64,000 nt of DNA. It comes from Kitasatospora acidiphila (lineage in GTDB: Bacteria; Actinomycetota; Actinomycetes; Streptomycetales; Streptomycetaceae). Below the pieces are notes generated by a model that saw nothing but the letters and a program-made list of their open reading frames with translations, ran no database searches and was not told the origin of the DNA. How positions within the stretch are numbered: the stretch's first letter is position 1; every line of letters starts with the position of its first letter. Below are positions 57,272-64,000 of the stretch, piece by piece. The position numbers were made by a program, and so were the translations under genes. The stretch covers positions 2,170,001 through 2,234,000 of the forward strand of contig NZ_VIGB01000003.1 in assembly GCF_006636205.1 (NCBI RefSeq), in the 5' to 3' direction.

Positions 57272-58264
57272 TCAGCCGGTCGCAGCCCGGTCCACCACTC
57301 GGACCCGCTGATCCAGCTGCTGCGCGAACTCCAGCCAGGTCTCGGCGCACTGCCGGGCCAGGTCCACCACCAGGGCGGTGCAGTGGGTGGGCACCACCGC
57401 GGTGAGTTCGGACCACTCCTTGGTCCCCATGGCGTTCTGCTGGAACAGGCGCAGCAGCTGGCGGCCCTCCTCCTTATGGCGCAACGACGGGTCGCGCAGC
57501 AGTTTCTCCAGCACCATGGCCGGGTCGGACCGCACCAACCGCATCCGCTGGGTCGCGGTCGCACGGGTCCGCTGAGTCGGGAACACCACGCTGATGGTGC
57601 CGTCACCCGCCGCCCCGGTGGCCGGCGCCTCACCGGCTGCCAGCCGGCGCCGGACGTCGCTGACCGTCGCCGGGGAGATGCCGGCCAGCCTGGCGACCTC
57701 GCGCAGCGAGGCGTCCGGGCGCTCGGCAATCAGCTCCGCGGCCCGACGGCGGCCCTCCAAGCCGTTCAGCGGGCGGACCTTGCCGTCCCGACCGACCCTG
57801 ACCTGCAGCTGCGGCTGGTCCGCGGTCTCCGCCACCCGCCGGCGGATCGCCGCCACCGCCCTGGCACCGAGCCCGGCGGTCCGCGCGATCGCCCGGTCGG
57901 ACAGGTGTGGGTGCGAGGTCACGATCCGCTCGGCCGCCGCCCGCCGATCGGCCAAGGAGAGCGGCAGGCCATGGGTGACGTTCGCCTCCACCGCCTTCAG
58001 GAAGGCGTCCGCATTGCTGCCGTCGAAGAACTCCACCTCGATGGCCGACAGGCCCTTGGAGACCGCCGCCAGCAGCCGGTGGGTCCCGTCGATCACTCTC
58101 ATGGTCTGCCGCTCGACCAGGATCGGCGGGAGCGGCCCGTCCAGCTCCGCCAGTCTGGCGATGTGCTCCTCATCCCGACCACCGGTGCGCGGCGACTCTC
58201 CCACCTGCAGCATGGCGATCGGAACCACGACGGTTGATCTCAGGTCTCCGACAGTCTGATTCAA
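57272..58264 (-). CDS. StrR-family (ParB-like) cluster-specific regulator
   Basis: About 330 residues from a TTG preceded by GGGGGACC, matching the usual length of StrR, NovG and relatives; the frame is open to 58420 but those residues are arginine-rich and unlike the family. The ParB-like domain is clear: LPPILVERQTMRVIDGTHRL near residue 45, FFDGSNADAFLKAVEANVTH, then LADRRAAAERIVTSHPHLSD and an HTH. A second HTH (REVARLAGISPATVSDVRRR) follows. Family members activate antibiotic clusters. It is therefore the likely activator of the nonribosomal peptide cluster that begins with mbtH at 60137. Confidence 0.88.
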   Translation of the reverse strand: MNQTVGDLRSTVVVPIAMLQVGESPRTGGRDEEHIARLAELDGPLPPILVERQTMRVIDGTHRLLAAVSKGLSAIEVEFFDGSNADAFLKAVEANVTHGLPLSLADRRAAAERIVTSHPHLSDRAIARTAGLGARAVAAIRRRVAETADQPQLQVRVGRDGKVRPLNGLEGRRRAAELIAERPDASLREVARLAGISPATVSDVRRRLAAGEAPATGAAGDGTISVVFPTQRTRATATQRMRLVRSDPAMVLEKLLRDPSLRHKEEGRQLLRLFQQNAMGTKEWSELTAVVPTHCTALVVDLARQCAETWLEFAQQLDQRVRVVDRAATG

Positions 58265-58377
58265 GATGGTCCCCCGATGTTGTGCGGCTCCGAGCTGAGC
58301 CAGGCGCACCGGTGCCGACCGCCCAGACGTCAGCGAAGCGCCTGCCAAGTCCTCAGGGCGTCGATCCCGCTCGATCG

Positions 58378-58403
58378 CTCCGAACCATCGCCAAGGTTCG
58401 GAG
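58378..58403. promoter_or_regulatory. 9-bp inverted repeat upstream of the StrR-type gene
   Basis: CTCCGAACC, an 8-base spacer, then GGTTCGGAG, 114 bases upstream of the chosen TTG. StrR binds GTTCGACTG-N11-CAGTCGAAC; the GTTCG core and the dyad resemble it, so this could be an autoregulatory site. Confidence 0.45.
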
Positions 58404-58569
58404 CCGGCCCTCAAGGACATGGCTCAGCCACATACCTATGCCCCCATCATCGCTTCCGCTCCGGGAAGTGTCGAGCCGTCATTGACCCGTCCTTGTAAAG
58501 ATCTCGTAGGCGCGATGTCGCATGGATCGCCAACCTCCTGATTTACTAATTAGTTGACTAATAGTCAGA

Positions 58570-59025
58570 TCTTCATCCAGACCGCAGCCCCCTCATGCGA
58601 CACCGACCCGCGCGGCTGCGGGCGATGGACCCAACCATGGCGCTTGAGCTACGCTGCGACCTCCTGGACGGTGCAACTGGCGCCGAACTGATGGAAAATC
58701 AGCAGCCTTATCCGAGCGAGCGCTCACTGCAAGTCAGGCCATCCGTGACCTGCGGCACCCTTGGCAAGTTCGTTCTCCAACTCGGTGAACTCCGCCTTGC
58801 TCAGCAGTGGTGTCGAAGCGACCCCCTTCGAGGTCACTGCCCCGGATCCACCCAAAGCCACGAACGCCGCTAGCGCTGCACCGATCTGACGTGCACTCGC
58901 AACTGCTTCGCGATGACCCGGTCGTCCTCTCCCCGAGCGAATCCCTCGGCCGCAGCCCTTCGTACCTGCTTCCGGAATGCCCGCCGTGCTTCGGTCAGGC
59001 CTCCTCCCTGTGCATATCTCACAGA
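58570..59025 (-). pseudogene. decayed IS630-family transposase
   Basis: Pieces in changing frames line up with the N-terminal half of actinomycete IS630 transposases. In order they are RYAQGGGLTEARRAFRKQVR with the HTH ARGEDDRVIAKQLRVHVRSV, then VTSKGVASTPLLSKAEFTEL and ELAKGAAGHGWPD, then ALARIRLLIFHQFG with TVQEVAA, a stop, and LKRHGW. There are at least two frameshifts and one stop, and the DDE catalytic half is absent. No terminal inverted repeats were found. Confidence 0.7.
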
Positions 59026-59114
59026 CAGCAGGTGCAGCGCCCGAAACTGGCCAGAAGCACGCATTCGGCGACATCACGCGTTCAACACCGCCCGCAGGCC
59101 CCCAGATTCGGGGT

Positions 59115-59231
59115 GCACGGGGTCGTGGCTTCATTGCGCCTGAGCACGGTCGCGAGGATGTCTTCCTTCACCTGAATGACATGGATTCCCGAGTCGCACC
59201 GCTCTGCGAGGCCCTCGACCGGAACGAGTAG
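59115..59231 (+). pseudogene. possible cold-shock-domain gene relic
   Basis: The frame reads RGRGFIAPEHGREDVFLHLN, then DMD, which matches the RNP1/RNP2 strands of cold-shock proteins (GYGFIAPDxGGEDVFxH). No start is present, and the sequence after DMD ends in a stop 14 codons later without family similarity. Apart from this and the IS630 relic, the 1660-base gap 58265-59924 shows no gene. Confidence 0.4.
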
Positions 59232-59860
59232 CATCGGGAAGTGACCGAGGCACACTGCTCGCCAAGAGGTCTTGATTGGCCGTGGGATTGACGGTCGCGG
59301 TGCTCAGGGCTTGGTCGGTGCCCCTGCGCGCTGGCACCGCCGAACGCATTCCTCGGACGGGCCCCGCTCAACCGCCCTGTGCGTCGGGCCACACACCGGT
59401 GGCCGGGGTTGGCCCCACCCCCGCCCGCAGTCGCTCGTGCACGTCGTCAGCCGCCAGGGGTGATACCCCGCGGATTCGGGCCGACTCCGCTCCCTGTCGC
59501 CCCGCTCCGGCGCTTCGACAGCCACAGCAGACATGTCAACTCGCGAGGTCCCGCCAGGCCGGCCCACTCGTGCTCCCTTGGATCCACAAAGAGACTGTGC
59601 TGTTCACGGGGGCTTGAGCAAGCAGGGCGGAACCGTCGGCTGTGCTGCCCGACGGGAGACATCAGCACGAAAACCCAGCAGTCACACATGTCCGGTCATT
59701 CCCATCAGCCGCCCCAACCCATAGTGACTGTGAGAGAGGAAACTGTCGAGACGTCACGTCCGTGACCGCACAACGTCAGGTGCGAGCACTGCCCGGCGTG
59801 CCCCGGGGCGGATCCGGGGTGGGGGAAGCGGAGCCGGACTCGGCACCGGCAGCGCAAACG

Positions 59861-59901
59861 CCCGGAGGCCGCTTCCGTGTGTCACGGAAGCGGCCTCCGG
59901 G
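59861..59901. terminator. strong perfect hairpin terminator after mbtH
   Basis: A 19-bp perfect stem (CCCGGAGGCCGCTTCCGTG with its complement) and a 3-base TGT loop, 24 bases beyond the mbtH stop on the minus strand. Confidence 0.85.
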
Positions 59902-59924
59902 AAGTCCCGACGGCATCACTCCGG

Positions 59925-60137
59925 TCAGCCCTGGGCCATCGCGGCGATCAGGCTCTTGGGGCGCATGTCGGTCCAGTTCGCCTCGATGTAGTCCAGGCAC
60001 TCCTGACGGCCGGCCTCACCGAACACCGACGTCCAGCCCTCGGGCACCTCAATGAAGACCGGCCACAGCGAGTGCTGGCCTTCCTCGTTGACCAGGACAA
60101 GGTAGTTCGCGTCAGGGTCCTCGAACGGATTCGTCAT
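59925..60137 (-). CDS. MbtH-like protein
   Basis: 70 residues, exactly family size, from an ATG with AGAGGA upstream. Family marks are [20 protein letters not shown], shown here as [16 protein letters not shown], then [13 protein letters not shown] and TDMRPKSL. MbtH proteins bind and activate the adenylation domains of nonribosomal peptide synthetases. No adenylation domain lies in the window, so its partner must lie to the right or elsewhere. It is transcribed alone and away from the hydrolase/hydroxylase pair, with a very strong terminator after it. Confidence 0.95.
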   Translation of the reverse strand: MTNPFEDPDANYLVLVNEEGQHSLWPVFIEVPEGWTSVFGEAGRQECLDYIEANWTDMRPKSLIAAMAQG

Positions 60138-60313
60138 CACGTCGTCCTCTCTGCGGGCATGATGTGGACCATCCGGCCCCACCGCGACCCACTATGGCCC
60201 AGGGCGCCGAGCCAGCGTCAACCGACCGCCGGCGCGGCACGCCGACGTGCCACCGTACAAGTGCGGCTGAGCATCAGTTGAACGGGCGTCGGGGGCAGCC
60301 CGGCGTCGGTCTT

Positions 60314-60346
60314 GATCGACACGAATGCACGGTGCCAAGGTGGATG
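60314..60346 (+). repeat. promoter-like direct repeat, copy 1
   Basis: TTGATC, about 17 bases, then GGTGCCAAGGTGG. The same arrangement recurs at 60722-60756. The rest of the 686-base gap 60138-60823 shows no gene. Confidence 0.5.
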
Positions 60347-60721
60347 TGGCGGAGTATGCCACGGCTGGGACGACCGGGCCCGCCGCCGCGGCCGTGCGGG
60401 ACCCGGAGACGGTGCACCGGCCACCAACCCCGATGCGCCACCCGCTGGTCCGACGGGGAATCACATGGCGAGGAAATCCTCCGGCAGGGCCGGGCGCAGC
60501 CTGGCAGCCGTGCCTGTTTCGTGAGGACAAGGGCGGAGCTTGCGGGTGGGCGGGCCCTTCGGCGAGATGGCCGGAGGCGGTTGCGGTCGGAGCGGTTGCG
60601 GACGGAACGGCGAGACTGTCACTTCGCCCCTTCGTTCGAGGTCGACAAGGTCCGCGGCCGCCGTTCAACTGCGCCGGACACGCTGTTGAACAGGGCCCGA
60701 AGGCCTTGCCGGCAGCCTGTA

Positions 60722-60756
60722 TTGATCACCAGTGCGACGCGGTGCCAAGGTGGGGG
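60722..60756 (+). repeat. promoter-like direct repeat, copy 2
   Basis: TTGATC, about 17 bases, then GGTGCCAAGGTGG, matching copy 1 at 60314-60346. It lies about 70 bases before the hydrolase ATG at 60824, a sensible place for a promoter or activator site. Confidence 0.55.
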
Positions 60757-60823
60757 GTGCAGCGGAGCCGTGTCGGCGGGCCGCCTCCCCCTCGATTCCC
60801 ACTCGTCCAGGAGTCCCCACGCC

Positions 60824-61627
60824 ATGCCCCAGGTGAGCACCAACGGCATCCGCCTCTCGTACCAGCGCTCGGGCCAGGGCGAACCCGTCCTGTTCATCAT
60901 GGGTTCGGGGGCCGCGGGCCATGTCTGGACGGTGCACCAGACCCCGGCCGCCATCCGGGCCGGCTACCAGGCGATCGTCTTCGACAACCGGGGGAGCGGC
61001 GGCTCGGACGCACCGGACGGCAAGTACTCGCTGGCCGACATGGTGGCCGACACCAAGGGCCTGATCGAGGCGCTGGACCTCGGCCCGTGCCGGATCGTCG
61101 GCTACTCCATGGGCGCCATGATCGCCCAGGAACTGGCCATCGAGGCACCTCATCTGGTGCGCTCGGCAGTCCTGATGGCGGCCAGGGCCCGGGCCGACAT
61201 CATGCGCCAGGCGATGCAGGAGAGCGAACAGCTGATGCGGGAGAGCGGCATCCGACTGCCGCCCAAGTACGAGGCGGTCCGCACCGTCCTGGAGATGCTC
61301 TCCCCCACCTCGCTGAACGACGACGCCACCATCCGCTCCTGGCTGGACATCCTCGAACTGACCGGCAGCGGCGGCAACACCGCCGACGGGCAGGCCTGGG
61401 TGTCGCAGGACGGCGACCGGCGCGAGGCGCTGCGCACGATCACGGTGCCGTGCCGGGCCATCGCCTTCGCCGACGACCTGATCTGCCCGCCGCACCTGGT
61501 CTCCGAGGTGGCCGACGCCATCCCCGGCTGCGACTTCGTCGAGATCCCCGACGCCGGGCACCTGGGGCATCTGGAGCGGCCGGCCGAAGTCAACGCGGCG
61601 ATCACCGAATTCCTGGACAAGTACTGA
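60824..61627 (+). CDS. alpha/beta hydrolase of the NRPS region
   Basis: 267 residues from an ATG with AGGAG 11 bases upstream. Cytosolic, no signal peptide. Oxyanion region VLFIMGSGAAGHVW, nucleophile Ser in VGYSMGAMIAQEL near residue 93, acid Asp in AFADDLICPP, base His in PDAGHLGHLE. The sequence is of the type found beside polyketide and peptide antibiotic clusters, where such enzymes act as esterases or editing/tailoring hydrolases. The hydroxylase starts 17 bases downstream, so the two form an operon. The substrate is unknown. Confidence 0.88.
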   Translation: MPQVSTNGIRLSYQRSGQGEPVLFIMGSGAAGHVWTVHQTPAAIRAGYQAIVFDNRGSGGSDAPDGKYSLADMVADTKGLIEALDLGPCRIVGYSMGAMIAQELAIEAPHLVRSAVLMAARARADIMRQAMQESEQLMRESGIRLPPKYEAVRTVLEMLSPTSLNDDATIRSWLDILELTGSGGNTADGQAWVSQDGDRREALRTITVPCRAIAFADDLICPPHLVSEVADAIPGCDFVEIPDAGHLGHLERPAEVNAAITEFLDKY

Positions 61628-61644
61628 CGACACGGAGACCACGC

Positions 61645-62568
61645 ATGACTCTGCTCGCCCGTCTGACCGCCGACCCGGGCGCCGACGCCGGATCCTGGAT
61701 CGCCGAGCACCTCGCCGAGCTCCGGGAGTCGGTGGCGACCAACGGCGCCGTCCTGGTGCGCGGCCTCGCGCTGCCCGACCGGGCCGCGGCGGTGGCGGCG
61801 GTCCGCGCCGTCATCGGCGAGGGCATGGCCGAGCGCGAGGGCTTCGCCCCGCGCGACTGCCACGCGCCCGGCGTGTACTCGTCCTCGCACTGGCCGGCCG
61901 ACCAACCCCAATGCATGCACCACGAGTTGAGCTACGCGAGCAGTGCGCCCGGGCTGCTCGCGTTCGCCTGCGTCACCCCGCCCGCCACCGGCGGCGTCAC
62001 CGGCCTGGCGGACGCCGCCGCGGTGCTGCGCGACCTGCCGGTCGAGCTGGTCGAGCGCTTCGAGCGGCACGGCTGGCAGCTGACCCGCAGCTACAACCCG
62101 CTGGTCGGCACCGCCTGGCAGGACGCGTTCGGCACCGCCGACCGGGCCGAGGTGGAGCGCTACTGCGCCGAGAACGGGCTGACGGCCGACTGGCACCCGG
62201 ACGGCGCGCTGACCACCGCGCAGACCCGGCCGGCCGTCCGGACCCACCCGGGGACCGGCGAGCGGGTCTGGTTCAACCAGATCGCCTTCCTCAACGAGTG
62301 GACCATGGAGCCCGCGGTCCGGGAGTTCCTGGTCGCCGAGTTCGGCCCCGAGGGCCTGCCGTTCAACACCTTCACCGGCGACGGCTCGCCACTCGACAAG
62401 GACACCGTGGACCTGATCAACGACGTGTACGAGAAGCACACGGTCCGCGAGCCGTGGCAGCGCGGCAATCTGATGGTGGTGGACAACCTGCGGGTGGCCC
62501 ACAGCCGCGAGCCCTACCAGGGGGACCGGGAGATCCTGGTGGGACTGGGTGAGCCGGTGCGTTTCTGA
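61645..62568 (+). CDS. TauD-type Fe(II)/2-oxoglutarate hydroxylase, SyrP-like
   Basis: 307 residues, ATG with CGGAGA upstream. The iron site is HHELSY near residue 92 (HxE, as in SyrP/clavaminate-synthase-type members) with the distal His in VAHSREPY near 292, followed by the 2OG-binding Arg in that strand (RVAHSR). FNQIAFLNEWTMEP is a SyrP-group feature. SyrP hydroxylates Asp on its carrier protein in syringomycin synthesis, so a beta-hydroxylated amino acid in the peptide product is likely (inference). It forms an operon with the hydrolase and ends at a strong hairpin. Confidence 0.88.
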   Translation: MTLLARLTADPGADAGSWIAEHLAELRESVATNGAVLVRGLALPDRAAAVAAVRAVIGEGMAEREGFAPRDCHAPGVYSSSHWPADQPQCMHHELSYASSAPGLLAFACVTPPATGGVTGLADAAAVLRDLPVELVERFERHGWQLTRSYNPLVGTAWQDAFGTADRAEVERYCAENGLTADWHPDGALTTAQTRPAVRTHPGTGERVWFNQIAFLNEWTMEPAVREFLVAEFGPEGLPFNTFTGDGSPLDKDTVDLINDVYEKHTVREPWQRGNLMVVDNLRVAHSREPYQGDREILVGLGEPVRF

Positions 62569-62575
62569 GTCAAGT

Positions 62576-62618
62576 ACGGAGAAGGGGGGAGCCTCGGCGA
62601 GGCTCCCCCCTTCTCCGT
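62576..62618. terminator. strong bidirectional hairpin terminator
   Basis: A stem of about 20 bp (ACGGAGAAGGGGGGAGCCTC with its complement) and a short loop, between the convergent hydroxylase (ends 62568) and GHMP kinase (stops 62633). Confidence 0.88.
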
Positions 62619-62632
62619 GCCGCTGCCGCCGG

Positions 62633-63550
62633 TCACCAGTCGAAACTCAGCGTCCGGTAGACCGTGACGTTCCCGACGAGTCGCTGGCTTGCCTGGGCAG
62701 CGGCGGCCAGCCGGTCGGGGTGGTCGGGGGCGGTGGTGTCCAGCAGGATGCCCAGGGTGGTGCCGCTGTGGCCGACCACCACGCCGAGGCCGCCGACGGT
62801 CTTGCATATGTCCACCATCGGCTCCAGCGACCACTTGTGACGCAGCGTCTGGTTCATCCTGGCACTGGCCGTGGCCACCCGGCCCACCTCGGCGAGGTCA
62901 CGGGTGGCGATCGCGCCGGTGACCCGGTCCAGCAGCCGCGCGTACTCCCGCTTGTCGGCGGCGGTGAACGGCTTGGGGATCGCGTTGAAGGCGACCGTGT
63001 CGACCGCCCCGCCCTCATCCACGCTGACCACGGCCATCGACGGCAGTGAGCCGAGCTTGGCCCGCAGCCGCACGCTGCGGTGGTGGAACGCGACGATCGA
63101 CGGGTAGAGCACCCCGTCGGTCGGCTCGATCCGGGCCAGGTAGGACTCGATCCGGGTGGGCGGCATCGGCTCGCCCAGGGCGTTGGCCACGGCTCGGGCG
63201 GTGGCCACCAGGTCGGCGGAGGAGCTGGCCAGGCCCTTGCCCTCCGGCAGGGTGCTGTCGATCCGCAGCACCCCGCCGAGCGGGCGGCCGGAATCCTCCA
63301 GGATCATCGAGGCGAGCCGCAGGGCCTTCTTCTTGTGATCCGGCCAGACCGTCAACTCTCCTGCCTCGACTTCGTGTTCGAAGCGGGCCGAGGCCCAGCG
63401 GGCGACCGGGAGGGTCACCAGGAAGTCGCCGTCGTCCTCCGGCAGCACCCCCTGCAGCAGCTCGCCGAAGGTACCGAAGGCCGAGCTGACCCCGGTGGCG
63501 GTGACCCGGCGGCACGCCGGGCCGACCGCGACGCTCTGGAACCTGGTCAC
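62633..63550 (-). CDS. GHMP-family kinase, L-threonine-kinase-like
   Basis: 305 residues, GTG start with GAGGACTT upstream. The GHMP ATP loop is LPEGKGLASSSADLVATARA near residue 105; the N-terminal GTFGELLQG and a later GHSGTTLGI block complete the fold. The pattern is close to PduX-type L-threonine kinases and their secondary-metabolism relatives, which phosphorylate a hydroxyl of an amino acid. Next to a SyrP-like hydroxylase, it may phosphorylate a hydroxylated residue for later elimination or cyclisation (speculative). It begins 9 bases after the thioesterase stop and is co-transcribed with it. Confidence 0.85.
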   Translation of the reverse strand: MTRFQSVAVGPACRRVTATGVSSAFGTFGELLQGVLPEDDGDFLVTLPVARWASARFEHEVEAGELTVWPDHKKKALRLASMILEDSGRPLGGVLRIDSTLPEGKGLASSSADLVATARAVANALGEPMPPTRIESYLARIEPTDGVLYPSIVAFHHRSVRLRAKLGSLPSMAVVSVDEGGAVDTVAFNAIPKPFTAADKREYARLLDRVTGAIATRDLAEVGRVATASARMNQTLRHKWSLEPMVDICKTVGGLGVVVGHSGTTLGILLDTTAPDHPDRLAAAAQASQRLVGNVTVYRTLSFDW

Positions 63551-63559
63551 AAGTCCTCG

Positions 63560-64000
63560 CTATTCCGATCGCCGCGCGGACGACCAGGCGGACAGCACCA
63601 GCCCGGCCGCCTCGGCGGGCCTGGTACCGATGAAGTAGTGGCCGCCCTGGGCGAGTTGGTGGACATTCACCTCGTCGCAGAGCGCCTTCCACTCCCCGTA
63701 GCCCTGCTCGAACCGAGCCGTGGACGCGTCGTCCCGGGCCAGCACCAGCTCCACCGGCCCGTTGACGCGGTAGCGGTCAGGGTCTTGATGGACCGTCAGC
63801 AGGTGGGTGTTGGAGGTCAGCACGTCGTGCCGGTACGCGCGGCCGACCACATCGGCCCGCTCCGCCCCCCGCGCGTCGAACTCGACGTAGGCGTTGTCGG
63901 CACGCAGCAGGGCGAGTAGCTCCTGGTTGCCGGCGGCGGTCACCTCGGCCATCTCCGCGCGCAGGGTCTCCTCATCATCGAAGAGCAGCGCGGCGACGAA
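63560..64000 (-). CDS. thioesterase (type II or NRPS terminal), partial
   Basis: The frame is open through the window edge, so the start and the catalytic Ser (GxSxG) are outside. What is seen is the C-terminal 146 residues: a helical lid, strand VELVLARDD with the likely acid, and the base His in QLAQGGHYFIGTRP, the usual thioesterase ending. It is either a stand-alone editing TEII or the last domain of an NRPS; the window cannot decide. It is followed by the GHMP kinase in the same operon. Confidence 0.8.
   Translation of the reverse strand, partial: FVAALLFDDEETLRAEMAEVTAAGNQELLALLRADNAYVEFDARGAERADVVGRAYRHDVLTSNTHLLTVHQDPDRYRVNGPVELVLARDDASTARFEQGYGEWKALCDEVNVHQLAQGGHYFIGTRPAEAAGLVLSAWSSARRSE

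Overview
The window is very GC-rich DNA from an actinomycete, most likely Streptomyces, Kitasatospora or a close relative. The evidence is frequent GTG/TTG starts, G/C third codon positions, large ATPase-LuxR regulators of the LAL type, StrR- and MbtH-type genes, and secreted GH59, sedolisin and M4 enzymes. No rRNA, CRISPR array, phage structural gene or complete transposon is visible.

Layout. (1) 0.2-4.6 kb: aldo/keto reductase, zinc alcohol dehydrogenase, a divergent MmyB-like regulator and a polyprenyl diphosphate synthase. (2) 4.9-20.8 kb, minus strand: a compact operon of seven genes. It encodes a ComEC-like metallo-beta-lactamase-fold hydrolase, then very large proteins of 1429, 757 and 1368 residues, a small protein, and two paralogous fibre-like proteins. 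The paralogs keep their ends but differ completely in a repetitive middle. Start/stop overlaps tie most of the genes together. I do not recognise this as a described system. A tandem duplication of about 1.9-2.1 kb created the second fibre-like gene and left a 38-codon scrap of its neighbour. (3) 21-29.4 kb: sedolisin, GH59/ricin-B galactosidase and a divergent AraFGH-like sugar importer. (4) 29.6-39.3 kb: LAL regulator, the 3' part of a tRNA-Pro gene (probable integration scar), two truncated regulators, and a class I lanthipeptide locus (lanB-lanC-lanA). Its precursor gene is hidden by a one-base frameshift. (5) 39.5-53 kb: small enzymes, two more LAL regulators, and several secreted alpha/beta hydrolases plus a tannase-family esterase and an SDR. 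A palindrome with core GTCANNTGAC followed by TGATG recurs in front of these genes and upstream of the lan locus. (6) 53-59.9 kb: gene fragments, a DUF6445-like protein, M4 metalloprotease, sedolisin scrap, StrR-family regulator, IS630 and cold-shock scraps. (7) 59.9-64 kb: the edge of a nonribosomal peptide cluster with MbtH, alpha/beta hydrolase, SyrP-like hydroxylase, GHMP kinase and a partial thioesterase. No NRPS module lies inside the window.

Nine apparent single-base frameshifts occur in or next to short homopolymers in otherwise conserved genes between 27.8 and 53.3 kb. Many may be sequencing errors. Three further genes (LAL, hydrolase, LanC) and the lanthipeptide precursor become complete and family-typical when they are corrected.
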